A stretch of 14,655 bases of DNA from JTS-AC122 sp041742635 (GTDB taxonomy: Bacteria > Planctomycetota > Phycisphaerae > Phycisphaerales > UBA1924): assembly GCA_041742635.1 (NCBI GenBank), contig JBGSIF010000030.1, positions 1 to 14,655 on the forward strand, given 5' to 3'. Shown piece by piece: positions 7,121-14,321 of this stretch (positions are counted from its first letter, which is position 1; every line of letters starts with the position of its first letter). Position numbers and translations under genes: made by a program. The notes under the pieces are model-generated. The model saw only the letters and a program-made list of their open reading frames with translations, was not told where the DNA came from and did no database searches.

Positions 7121-8632
7121 ATGTCCAGTAATCACGAACACACAAACACGGGTGAATGCCCGGTACTCACGACACTCAACGGCGCGCCGATCGGTGTGCA
7201 GCAAGCGCTCACCGCTGGGCCGCGTGGGCCGCTCTTGATGCAGGACGTGCAACTGCTCGAGCAGATGCAGCACTTCAACCGCGAGCGGATCCCGGAACGG
7301 GTCGTTCACGCCAAAGGGTCCGGCGCGTACGGCACGTTCACGGTCACGCACGACGTGACGAAGTACACACGGGCGAGTCTGTTCGGGAAAGTGGGGAAGA
7401 AGACCGAGGCGTTCCTGCGATTCTCGACGGTCGCGGGCGAGCGCGGGGCCGCCGACGCGGAGCGTGACGTGCGTGGGTTCGCGCTGAAGTTCTACACCGA
7501 TCAGGGCAACTGGGATCTTGTGGGGAACAACACGCCGGTGTTCTTCGTGCGTGATCCGTACAAGTTTCAGATGTTCATCCACACGCAGAAGCGTCATCCG
7601 CAAACGAACGTGCGCGACATGGACATGCAGTGGGATTTCTGGTCGCTGTGCCCGGAGTCGTTGCACCAGGTCACGATTCTGTTTTCGGACCGCGGGATCC
7701 CGGCGTCGTACCGGCACCTGCACGGGTTCGGCAGCCACACGTATTCGCTGATCAATATTGCGGGCGAGCGGGTGTGGTGCAAGTTCCACTTCCGCTCGAT
7801 GCAGGGGATCAAGAACCTGAGCGACGAAGAGTCGGCGTCGACGATCGCCGGGGACCGCGAGAGCCACCAGCGCGACCTGTTCAGCGCGATCGAGCGGGGC
7901 GAGTTCCCGAAGTGGCGGGTGCATATCCAGGTGATGACGCAGCAGCAGGCGACGACGTTCCGCTGGAATCCGTTTGACCTGACCAAAGTGTGGCCACACA
8001 AGGAGTTCCCGCTCATCCAGGTGGGTGAACTGGAACTGAACCGCAACCCGCTGAACTACTTTGCGGAGGTCGAGCAGGCGGCGTTCAAACCGAGTTCCTT
8101 CGTGCCGGGAATCGGCCCCAGCCCGGACAAGATGTTGCAGGCCCGATTGATGTCCTACGCCGACACACACCTGCACCGATTGGGCGCGAACCATCACCAG
8201 ATCCCAGTGAACCAGCCGCGGTGCCCGGTGATGCATTACATGCGGGACGGCGCGCTCGACAACGGCGCGGAAGGCGCCGCGCCGAACTATTGGCCGAACT
8301 CGATCGCATCGGCCCCGAAGCCGTCACCGGCATTCGTGGATCCGGCGTGGACAATCGGCGAAACCATCGTCGATCGGTTCGACAGCACAGTCGATCACGA
8401 CGACTACACGCAAGCGGGCAATCTGTACCGCATGTTTGATCAGTCGCACCGGGATCGGCTGACTCGGCGGATCGCCGGTGCGCTCGGGCAAGCCCGGCAC
8501 GAAGTGCAGGTGCGTCAACTGTGCCACTTCTTCCGTGCGGACGAGGACTACGGCAAGCGTGTGGCGCAGCACCTCAAGATCGACGTGAGCGCGATGATGA
8601 GTTTGCACGGCGCGGCGGCGTCGGGACGATAA
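7121..8632 (+). CDS. katA: Monofunctional haem catalase (KatA type)
   Basis: The enzyme disproportionates hydrogen peroxide to water and oxygen. Starting at 7121, which has AGGAG six bases upstream, it has 503 residues, the size of small-subunit (clade 3) catalases. An in-frame ATG at 7097 lacks such a site. Catalytic residues are present: distal His63 in RVVHAKG, Asn137 in NNTPVFFVRDP, and proximal haem ligand Tyr345 in RLMSYADTHLHRLG with Arg341. RDPYKF, WDFWSLCPES and YRHLHGFGSHTYS are also family-typical. There is no signal peptide, so it is cytoplasmic. It is transcribed away from oxyR, and the shared intergenic region implies OxyR control. The sequence shows no truncation or odd residue. 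Confidence 0.97.
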   Translation: MSSNHEHTNTGECPVLTTLNGAPIGVQQALTAGPRGPLLMQDVQLLEQMQHFNRERIPERVVHAKGSGAYGTFTVTHDVTKYTRASLFGKVGKKTEAFLRFSTVAGERGAADAERDVRGFALKFYTDQGNWDLVGNNTPVFFVRDPYKFQMFIHTQKRHPQTNVRDMDMQWDFWSLCPESLHQVTILFSDRGIPASYRHLHGFGSHTYSLINIAGERVWCKFHFRSMQGIKNLSDEESASTIAGDRESHQRDLFSAIERGEFPKWRVHIQVMTQQQATTFRWNPFDLTKVWPHKEFPLIQVGELELNRNPLNYFAEVEQAAFKPSSFVPGIGPSPDKMLQARLMSYADTHLHRLGANHHQIPVNQPRCPVMHYMRDGALDNGAEGAAPNYWPNSIASAPKPSPAFVDPAWTIGETIVDRFDSTVDHDDYTQAGNLYRMFDQSHRDRLTRRIAGALGQARHEVQVRQLCHFFRADEDYGKRVAQHLKIDVSAMMSLHGAAASGR

Positions 8633-8714
8633 TCTGTACGGCCTCCGCCGCGCCGCCATGACTTGCGGCGTGTTCGGAGACTACGCGATCACCTAAAGCA
8701 CCAACTCCGTGGAT

Positions 8715-8745
8715 CGGCTCGCTGTGCCGTGACGGCATCGAGCCG
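8715..8745 (+). terminator. Hairpin downstream of the catalase gene, possible terminator
   Basis: Outer arms CGGCTCG (8715-8721) and CGAGCCG (8739-8745) enclose inner arms TGCCG and CGGCA with a TGA loop and a small internal bulge. It lies about 80 bp past the catalase stop. No T run follows, so it would be a non-canonical terminator or an mRNA 3' stabiliser. Confidence 0.35.
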
Positions 8746-8849
8746 GATAGGTTGTGGCGTGCGGTATTCTGACCGCGCGAAAAGAAGACTTTCCCCCGGT
8801 GTCGCCGCGGGAGTTTATGTTTGCTAGGCTCTGACACGCATACGGCACT

Positions 8850-8880
8850 GGCCTATCGAGGTTGTCGATCCCATCAGGCC
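8850..8880 (+). repeat. Hairpin in the leader of the trehalose-phosphatase/GH15 gene
   Basis: GGCCT and ATCGA on the left pair with TCGAT and AGGCC on the right, with a 5-nt loop and a 6-nt bulge on the right side. It lies 107 bp before the start codon. It may be part of a 5' UTR structure. Confidence 0.4.
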
Positions 8881-8986
8881 GATCCGTGTGCGGCGTCGTG
8901 TGTACGTACGCCCGCGTCGGCTGCCCGTGTATATCAACGTATGCACGCACACGATAAACGAGAACCCTCTTCGTGAGGACATCGGC

Positions 8987-11518
8987 ATGAAGAACCGATT
9001 CACCGTGCTTGCCCATTCGGCACGGCTGCTGATAGCAACGGACTTTGACGGCACACTCGCGGCGATCGCTGAGCGGCCTCACATGGTGGCGCCGCCGAGA
9101 TCAACGATCGACCTCTTGCGCCGCGCGATTGCCTTGCCTCAGACGTGCGTTGCGATCGTGTCGGGGCGAGGCTTGTCGGATCTTCGCGCGAGGCTGGGCG
9201 TGCTCGAAGGCGCGTGGATGGTCGGTGGGCACGGAGCGGAAATCGCCGGGCCGCACATGGAGCTTTTTCCGGACGATGTCACGGCCGTGCTGGACCGAAT
9301 CGCCGAGCCGATACGAGCGGCGGCACCGACCACGCTTGGATTCTGGCACGAACGGAAGTTGACGAGCATCGCCGTCCACTATCGGCAGGTGGACACGGCG
9401 GTCGCCGGCGCGGCGGTGCGGGCCTTGGTGGCATTGGCGGCGGAGTGGAGCGGCGTGCGGGTATGCCATGGCAAGAAAGTCGTCGAACTGCTCGCGGTTG
9501 ACGCCGACAAAGGGCGGGCACTGCGGAAGATCCGGCACGCAACGGGCGCGACTCGCGTGCTGTATCTCGGAGACGATGTCACCGATGAAGACGCCTTCAG
9601 AGCGCTCGGAGACGACGACATCGCGATCAAGGTGGGTGAGCCGCCGACCGACGCCGACGAATGCGTGCGGTCGATCGAAGAAGCACACGCGATTCTGCTC
9701 GACGTGATCGGCCAGCGAGAGGCGTGGCTGCGGGATACCGCGCCCGTCGCGCTTCACAATCATTCGGTGCTCTCCGATCAACGAACCCTGGCGGTCATCG
9801 GCCCGGACTCCAATATCCGCTGGCTGTGCCTGCCGCGGGCCGATTCGGGCGCGGTGTTTGCATCACTCGTCGATGGTCCAGCGGCGGGGGAGTGGTTCGT
9901 GCGTCCAGTGGATGGCGCTCCCCCCACATCGCAGCGGTATCTGGGCGACACGTTTACGCTCGAAACGGCGTGGCCGACCTTCCGAGTAACGGACTACCTC
10001 GACGGCTCCGCCGGGCGGACGTTCCAGCGTGCCGGCCGTAGCGATCTCGTGCGGGTCATCGAAGGAACGGGCACGGTGCGTATCGTGTTCTCGCCTCGGC
10101 TGGACTTTGGCCGGGTGCGGACGCGACTGATACCGGTGGACGGGGGCTTGATCGTCGAAGGAGTTGCGGACCCACTCGTGCTTCACTCACCAGGCACGAA
10201 GTGGAACCTGATAGACTATGAAAACGGGCACACCGCGGAAGCCACGTTCACGCTCAACGGCACGCCCGTGGTACACGAACTGCGCGCAGGAACCCGGTCT
10301 CTGGGTGAATCGCGTGTCCGCGAAGCCGAGCGGCGGGGTATGACGGATCGTACATGGAGCGCGTGGGCCGGGTCGCTCAGGCTGCCCGGCGTGGCGACCG
10401 ACCTGTGCCGCAGGAGCGCGCTCATGCTGCGGGCACTGACCTACGGCCCGACGGGCGCGATCCTCGCGGCGGGCACGACGAGTTTGCCGGAAAACCCCGG
10501 TGGCGTGCGGAACTGGGACTATCGATTCTGCTGGCCGCGTGACGCCGCAGTGGCCGCGTCGGCGCTCGTGCGGCTTGGCAACACGGGCATTGCCATGAAG
10601 TACTTGGACTGGCTGCTGGGCATTTTGGATCGGTGCGCCGGCCCGGAGCGTCTGCACCCAATCTACACGGTGTCTGGGCGCGAACTCGGCGCGGAGGCCG
10701 ATCTATCGCACCTCGCCGGGTACCGCAAGAGCGCGCCGGTTCGGATCGGGAACGCCGCGGCGCAGCAGGTTCAACTGGACGTCTTCGGGCCGATTGTCGG
10801 GCTGATCCACGATCTCGCCGAAGCCGGGGCAGCGATGTCGCCGGACCATTGGAGGCTCGTCGAAGCGATGGCAACGGCCGTCGAACGAACGTGGCACGAG
10901 CCGGACCACGGGATCTGGGAGATTCGCGCGGAGCGCCGGCACCATGTACACTCCAAGGTGATGTGCTGGCTCGCGCTTGACCGCGCGGTGAAAGTCGCTG
11001 AGCAGTTCATCGGAGTCGCCCGCGAGAGTTGGGTGACGCTCCGCGACCGGATCCGGCAGGATGTGCTCGACCGCGGGTTCGATGCACGGCTCAACTCCTT
11101 TGTCGCGGCGTATGACTGGCCTCAGGCCGATGCCTCTTCCCTCAGCGTGGGTCTCAGCGGGATGCTCGACGCGACGGAGCCTCGCTTTGTAGGCACCGTC
11201 GATCTGGTCAAGCGAGAACTGCTCGAAGGGGGCGCTGTGTACCGATACCGATACGAGGACGGGTTGGCCGGGCCGGAAGGTGCCTTCACACTCTGCACCG
11301 GCTGGCTGGTGGAATCGCTGGCGCGCATGGGGCGAGTGCTGGAGGCGCGGGAACTGTTCGATCAACTCTGCCGGTGCGCGGGACCGACCGGGGTCATGCC
11401 CGAGCAGTGGTGCCCGTCGGAAGGAACGTCGCTGGGCAATCTGCCGCAGGCGTACTCGCACGCCGCGCTGATCAACGCGGCGGTTGTTCTCTCGCAGATC
11501 GAGGAGAAAGCGGGTTGA
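8987..11518 (+). CDS. Fused trehalose-6-phosphate phosphatase (OtsB) and GH15 glucoside hydrolase/trehalase-like protein
   Basis: The 843-residue protein starts at the ATG with GAGGA seven bases upstream. Residues about 12-245 are an OtsB-type HAD phosphatase, which converts trehalose 6-phosphate to trehalose. It has nucleophile Asp19 and acid Asp21 in DFDGTL, Ser59 in IVSGR, GGHGAE (80-85), the Lys pair 163-164, and GDDVTDEDAF with Asp196, Asp197 and Asp200. Residues about 252-843 are a full GH15 domain. The N-terminal beta part includes LHNHSVLSDQRTLAVIG, and the (alpha/alpha)6 barrel has NWDYRFCWPRDA (509-520). Likely catalytic acid and base are Glu645 (HGIWEIR) and Glu806 (MPEQW). GH15 covers glucoamylases and bacterial trehalases; substrate is not decided here. 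There is no signal peptide, so both act in the cytoplasm. No otsA is in the window. A tRNA follows 28 bp later. Confidence 0.93.
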   Translation: MKNRFTVLAHSARLLIATDFDGTLAAIAERPHMVAPPRSTIDLLRRAIALPQTCVAIVSGRGLSDLRARLGVLEGAWMVGGHGAEIAGPHMELFPDDVTAVLDRIAEPIRAAAPTTLGFWHERKLTSIAVHYRQVDTAVAGAAVRALVALAAEWSGVRVCHGKKVVELLAVDADKGRALRKIRHATGATRVLYLGDDVTDEDAFRALGDDDIAIKVGEPPTDADECVRSIEEAHAILLDVIGQREAWLRDTAPVALHNHSVLSDQRTLAVIGPDSNIRWLCLPRADSGAVFASLVDGPAAGEWFVRPVDGAPPTSQRYLGDTFTLETAWPTFRVTDYLDGSAGRTFQRAGRSDLVRVIEGTGTVRIVFSPRLDFGRVRTRLIPVDGGLIVEGVADPLVLHSPGTKWNLIDYENGHTAEATFTLNGTPVVHELRAGTRSLGESRVREAERRGMTDRTWSAWAGSLRLPGVATDLCRRSALMLRALTYGPTGAILAAGTTSLPENPGGVRNWDYRFCWPRDAAVAASALVRLGNTGIAMKYLDWLLGILDRCAGPERLHPIYTVSGRELGAEADLSHLAGYRKSAPVRIGNAAAQQVQLDVFGPIVGLIHDLAEAGAAMSPDHWRLVEAMATAVERTWHEPDHGIWEIRAERRHHVHSKVMCWLALDRAVKVAEQFIGVARESWVTLRDRIRQDVLDRGFDARLNSFVAAYDWPQADASSLSVGLSGMLDATEPRFVGTVDLVKRELLEGGAVYRYRYEDGLAGPEGAFTLCTGWLVESLARMGRVLEARELFDQLCRCAGPTGVMPEQWCPSEGTSLGNLPQAYSHAALINAAVVLSQIEEKAG

Positions 11519-11546
11519 CGCAAGGCTAAACTACGGGCCACTCATA

Positions 11547-11633
11547 GGAGAGGTGTCCGAGTGGTTGAAGGAGCAGCACTGGAAATGCTGTATACGGGTA
11601 ACCGTATCGGGGGTTCGAATCCCCCCCTCTCCG
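11547..11633 (+). tRNA. tRNA-Ser, anticodon GGA
   Basis: The 87-nt class II tRNA has a 7-bp acceptor stem (GGAGAGG with CCTCTCC), a D arm (TCC/GGA), an anticodon stem CAGCA/TGCTG with loop CTGGAAA (anticodon GGA, reads UCC and UCU), and a long variable arm (ATACGG/CCGTAT). The T arm carries TTCGAAT. The discriminator base is G and CCA is not encoded. The foreign-looking stretch begins right after it. Confidence 0.95.
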
Positions 11634-11937
11634 CTTTGGTGGTGGGTCCTGCCGGCTGGTGTGGCTGGGGACCCGGAGATCCGGGCGGAAGTGTCGCGGA
11701 ACTGCGCGAGTTTCGGGCGCGGGGTCTGAAGGGGCGGGGCGCAGAGATCCGGTAGGAAGCCCGAATGGGGCCCTGGATCTCTCGGGGCGATTTCGGCGGT
11801 CTGGTTGGGGCTGACAGAGATCTTTGTATCGGGGCAGGCGGGCAGTTCGGTGGTTCGATCCAAGGATGCGTTCTGCGACTGACCAGTTGCCGAGCGTTGC
11901 AACCCGCGTGAGCACCCAACCCACCCGAGTGCACACC
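11634..11937. other. Spacer between tRNA-Ser and the nuclease gene, rich in short repeats
   Basis: These 304 bp hold no gene I can support, apart from possible upstream starts of the nuclease gene at 11824 (TTG) and 11866 (ATG). An imperfect 17-bp direct repeat lies at 11675-11691 and 11743-11759. AGAGATCC (11743-11750) and GGATCTCT (11775-11782) form an inverted repeat. GGGTCC (11644-11649) and GGACCC (11669-11674) could fold after the tRNA. I found no second copy of the tRNA 3' end in the window. Confidence 0.5.
11675..11759. repeat. Imperfect 17-bp direct repeat beside tRNA-Ser
   Basis: GGAGATCCGGGCGGAAG at 11675-11691 matches AGAGATCCGGTAGGAAG at 11743-11759 at 14 of 17 positions, 68 bp apart. 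The second copy also starts the inverted repeat with 11775-11782. The pair could mark recombinase binding, an old junction, or chance in GC-rich DNA. Confidence 0.45.
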
Positions 11938-12537
11938 ATGTTCAACCTGACAACCGACCCCTTTGACACGCTTCGCTTGTGGAAGGGTGAGGGTACCTAC
12001 TTCGATCTCCCGACGATGCGCGTGCCTCTGGAGGTACAAGAAAGATGGCGTGCCAGCCGGTTCGATGTCGTCGGACTCGTGCAGGAGTGGTTTCAAGAAT
12101 TCGGCCCCGGCACTGAGGCAAGCCTCTTTGACCAGGAGGACATGCGCGCTGCGCTAAACCGGACCAAGAACAACCAATCGCACTACTTTGTGGAGGCTGC
12201 TGTGGCAGTAGCCTTCTGGACGAACTTCCGCATTCGCTCCATCGGCGAAACACTGCGGCGCAACCGAAATTGCGAGTTGAAGGCTGCAGTGCTGGACCAA
12301 ATTCTCTCGCCGGAGCTTGCCGAGGCGATTCGCGGGCAGGCCTTCAGCCACATCAACGAACGGGGTGAACGCTATGGAGGCGAGCCCGACCTCTTGCTCT
12401 ACCGCGACGACGAGTGGGTTTGGTGCGAAGTAAAACGGCGACGGGAGCGACCCACGGAGTCCCAAGTCGTGTACAACCCACGCCTCGTTGCTGCAACGGG
12501 CAAGCCGGTGCTCGTGCAACGCGTGGTCATCCGCTGA
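11938..12537 (+). CDS. Small PD-(D/E)XK nuclease-like protein, VRR-NUC type
   Basis: From the ATG at 11938 the product is 199 residues. In-frame starts at 11824 (TTG), 11866 (ATG) and 11929 (GTG) are possible, but none has a good ribosome site and the extra N-terminus looks unconserved. The C-terminal half has the nuclease core: Glu86 in SHYFVEAAVA, GEPDLLLY with Asp151, WCEVKRR with Glu164 and Lys166, then PTESQ with Gln176. This is the VRR-NUC order of G-x-PDL, E-x-K and a downstream Gln. VRR-NUC domains cut branched or structured DNA and occur in phage and mobile-element proteins. The N-terminal ~80 residues match nothing I know. The gene converges on the serine recombinase with 5 bp between the stops. 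Its base composition looks less GC-rich than the chromosomal genes to the left, fitting transfer. A role in the element's life cycle or in defence is inferred from place. Confidence 0.75.
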   Translation: MFNLTTDPFDTLRLWKGEGTYFDLPTMRVPLEVQERWRASRFDVVGLVQEWFQEFGPGTEASLFDQEDMRAALNRTKNNQSHYFVEAAVAVAFWTNFRIRSIGETLRRNRNCELKAAVLDQILSPELAEAIRGQAFSHINERGERYGGEPDLLLYRDDEWVWCEVKRRRERPTESQVVYNPRLVAATGKPVLVQRVVIR

Positions 12538-12542
12538 AGCAC

Positions 12543-14321
12543 TCACCGCTGTGTGATTCCAAGCGCGGCCTCCTGCACGGACCAGTCCAAGTGCTTGGCA
12601 GCCCGGTAGAGCGCCACCAGCGACACGCTCGACGGCGCGTGTCCGGTCAGTACCGCTCGGATGATCGCCGGGCTGAGGCGCGTCAGTTGGAGCAAGAAGG
12701 CGACCCGGGCAGGGGTGATCCCCGCAGCCTTCGCAATCGACTCCATGGTGGTCCGGTTGCGGAGCAGTTCAGCATGCCACGCGAACGCTTGGCCGATGGC
12801 GCGGACGAGGTGCGGCCGAGGGATCGGCGCGCCGTCGGTTGCGAGCGCGAGGGTGAGATCGGAGCCATCTGGGGCGACCAGCACTCGCCTGTTGTCGTGC
12901 CGCTTCAGGGCGATGTCGATGCTCAGGACCGTGTGGCCGTCCCTCACGGTCACCGTGGGTGTGAACATGCACCGATGATTCGCCGGCGCTGGCGGGCGTC
13001 GGCCTTCGTTGCATCCATCTTCGGCACCAGGGTGCAGCCTGAGGCTCGTGCGACACGCTGCGATGGCAGCATCCTCCAGCTCGATGACGATCTGCTTCGG
13101 CGCGAGAACGACGCGATGGATCAGTTCGCGGATCCAACGGTCGCGTTCGGGTGGTGGCAGCACTCGGAGGCTCAATCGGTGCTTCGAGATCATGTGGTCG
13201 GCGACGGCAGCCCGCACGAGGTCATCGAGGTGCGTGGCGTTGATGGTCTTGATGGGGCAGGTCCTGTAGCCGCGTTTCGCGGCCTTCTGGGAGCAGTAGT
13301 AGAGCGTTCGAGACGCGGGCCGCGTGCCATCGCACTTCGCTCCCGATTTCCCACTCGAGCTGGGGCTCATCGCCCAGCCCTCGAACGTCCGGAGCTTGCC
13401 CTTCAGCAAGTGCATCTCTGTCCAGCGAGTGGCGATGGTCCGCTTCTCGGCGTGCATCGACTCGTGGACGCGGTCCCAGAGGTCCTGGGGGATGATCGGG
13501 TCGTGCTGCCCAGGGTACGTCGCGGTCTGCTTGCCTCGTCGATGGGCGATGAGCCCGATGTAGACGGGGTTGCGCAGGATGTGATCCACGTTGGTCGCAT
13601 TGAACCGACGGCCGCCGTGCTTCAACCCCTTGCTGCTCGTCCAGACCCGGGTGGTGTGGCCCGCGGCGTTCATGCGCTCGGCTGCAGCCAGCAGGGACTT
13701 GGTCTCGGCGTAGGTGGTGAAGATGGAGCGCACGATCGCGGCCTCGGACTTCACGATGCGGAGCACACGCTCGCCGTTGGCGTAGTCGGGATCGCCCTCG
13801 CGAGGGACGCGGTAGCCGAGCGGCGGCTGGCCGCACACCCAGAATCCCTTCCGCTTGGTGGCAGCGATCTTGTCGCGGATACGCTCACCGGTGACCTCGC
13901 GCTCGAACTGGGCGAACGACAGCAGCATGTTCAGCGTGAGCCGTCCCATCGAGGTGGTGGTGTTGAACTGCTGGGTCACGGAGACGAACGAGACGCCCTT
14001 CTCGTCGAAGAGCTGCATGAGCCGCGCGAAGTCGGCGAGCGATCGGGACAGCCGGTCCACTTTGTAGACCAAGACGACATCGATGCGCCCGTGGTTGATG
14101 TCCTCCAGCAGCCGTTTGAGCCCGGGCCGCTCGACGTTGCCGCCGGAGTAGCCGCCGTCGTCGTACTTTGCCGCGACCACAGCCCAACCCGTGTGCTTCT
14201 GGCTGCGGATGTAGTCCAGGCCCGCTTCCCGCTGGGCGTCGAGAGAGTTGAAGGCCTGCTCGAGTCCTTCCTCGTTCGACTTGCGCGTGTACACGGCGCA
14301 CCGGACGATGGGTGTGCTCAC
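12543..14321 (-). CDS. Large serine recombinase (site-specific integrase/resolvase family)
   Basis: The 592-residue protein starts at a GTG at 14321 with GGGAGG upstream; the open frame extends further only as an overlap with DUF2924. Residues 5-150 are the resolvase catalytic domain: nucleophile Ser15 in YTRKS, Gln30, DGGYSGGNVERPGL (55-68) and KVDRLSRS with Arg90 and Arg93. A recombinase DNA-binding domain follows (about 163-290, RNPVYIGLI). A reduced zinc-ribbon-like region has Cys330, Cys343 and Cys355 but no paired CxxC at its start. The C-terminus (about 505-592) resembles a helix-turn-helix module common in DUF2924-linked recombinases (SIAKAAGITPARVAFLLQLTRLSP). Such enzymes cut and rejoin att sites through a phosphoserine link. 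The gene is coupled to the upstream DUF2924 gene by a GTGA overlap. The att site is not identified. Confidence 0.93.
   Translation of the reverse strand: MSTPIVRCAVYTRKSNEEGLEQAFNSLDAQREAGLDYIRSQKHTGWAVVAAKYDDGGYSGGNVERPGLKRLLEDINHGRIDVVLVYKVDRLSRSLADFARLMQLFDEKGVSFVSVTQQFNTTTSMGRLTLNMLLSFAQFEREVTGERIRDKIAATKRKGFWVCGQPPLGYRVPREGDPDYANGERVLRIVKSEAAIVRSIFTTYAETKSLLAAAERMNAAGHTTRVWTSSKGLKHGGRRFNATNVDHILRNPVYIGLIAHRRGKQTATYPGQHDPIIPQDLWDRVHESMHAEKRTIATRWTEMHLLKGKLRTFEGWAMSPSSSGKSGAKCDGTRPASRTLYYCSQKAAKRGYRTCPIKTINATHLDDLVRAAVADHMISKHRLSLRVLPPPERDRWIRELIHRVVLAPKQIVIELEDAAIAACRTSLRLHPGAEDGCNEGRRPPAPANHRCMFTPTVTVRDGHTVLSIDIALKRHDNRRVLVAPDGSDLTLALATDGAPIPRPHLVRAIGQAFAWHAELLRNRTTMESIAKAAGITPARVAFLLQLTRLSPAIIRAVLTGHAPSSVSLVALYRAAKHLDWSVQEAALGITQR

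Larger units (their letters stand above)
8633..8986. other. Gene-free leader region with inverted repeats
   Basis: I see no credible gene in these 354 bp. The first half holds a hairpin after the catalase gene. The second half, in front of the trehalose-phosphatase/GH15 gene, holds a hairpin at 8850-8880 and the pair CGTGTGCG (8885-8892) / CGCACACG (8946-8953). The reading frame upstream of 8987 stays open to a GTG at 8888. The encoded peptide is Arg-rich with no family character, so I treat it as non-coding leader. Confidence 0.55.

Noticed and set aside
7118..8236. Minus-strand frame of 372 codons opposite the catalase
   Set aside because: Antisense to an unmistakable catalase; no domain of its own.
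8888..8986. GTG start giving 33 extra residues on the OtsB-GH15 protein
   Set aside because: The extension is Arg-rich, without family similarity, and overlaps leader hairpins. The ATG at 8987 has a good ribosome site.
11542..12096. Minus-strand frames around the tRNA and nuclease start
   Set aside because: They run through the tRNA gene in antisense and have no recognisable domain.
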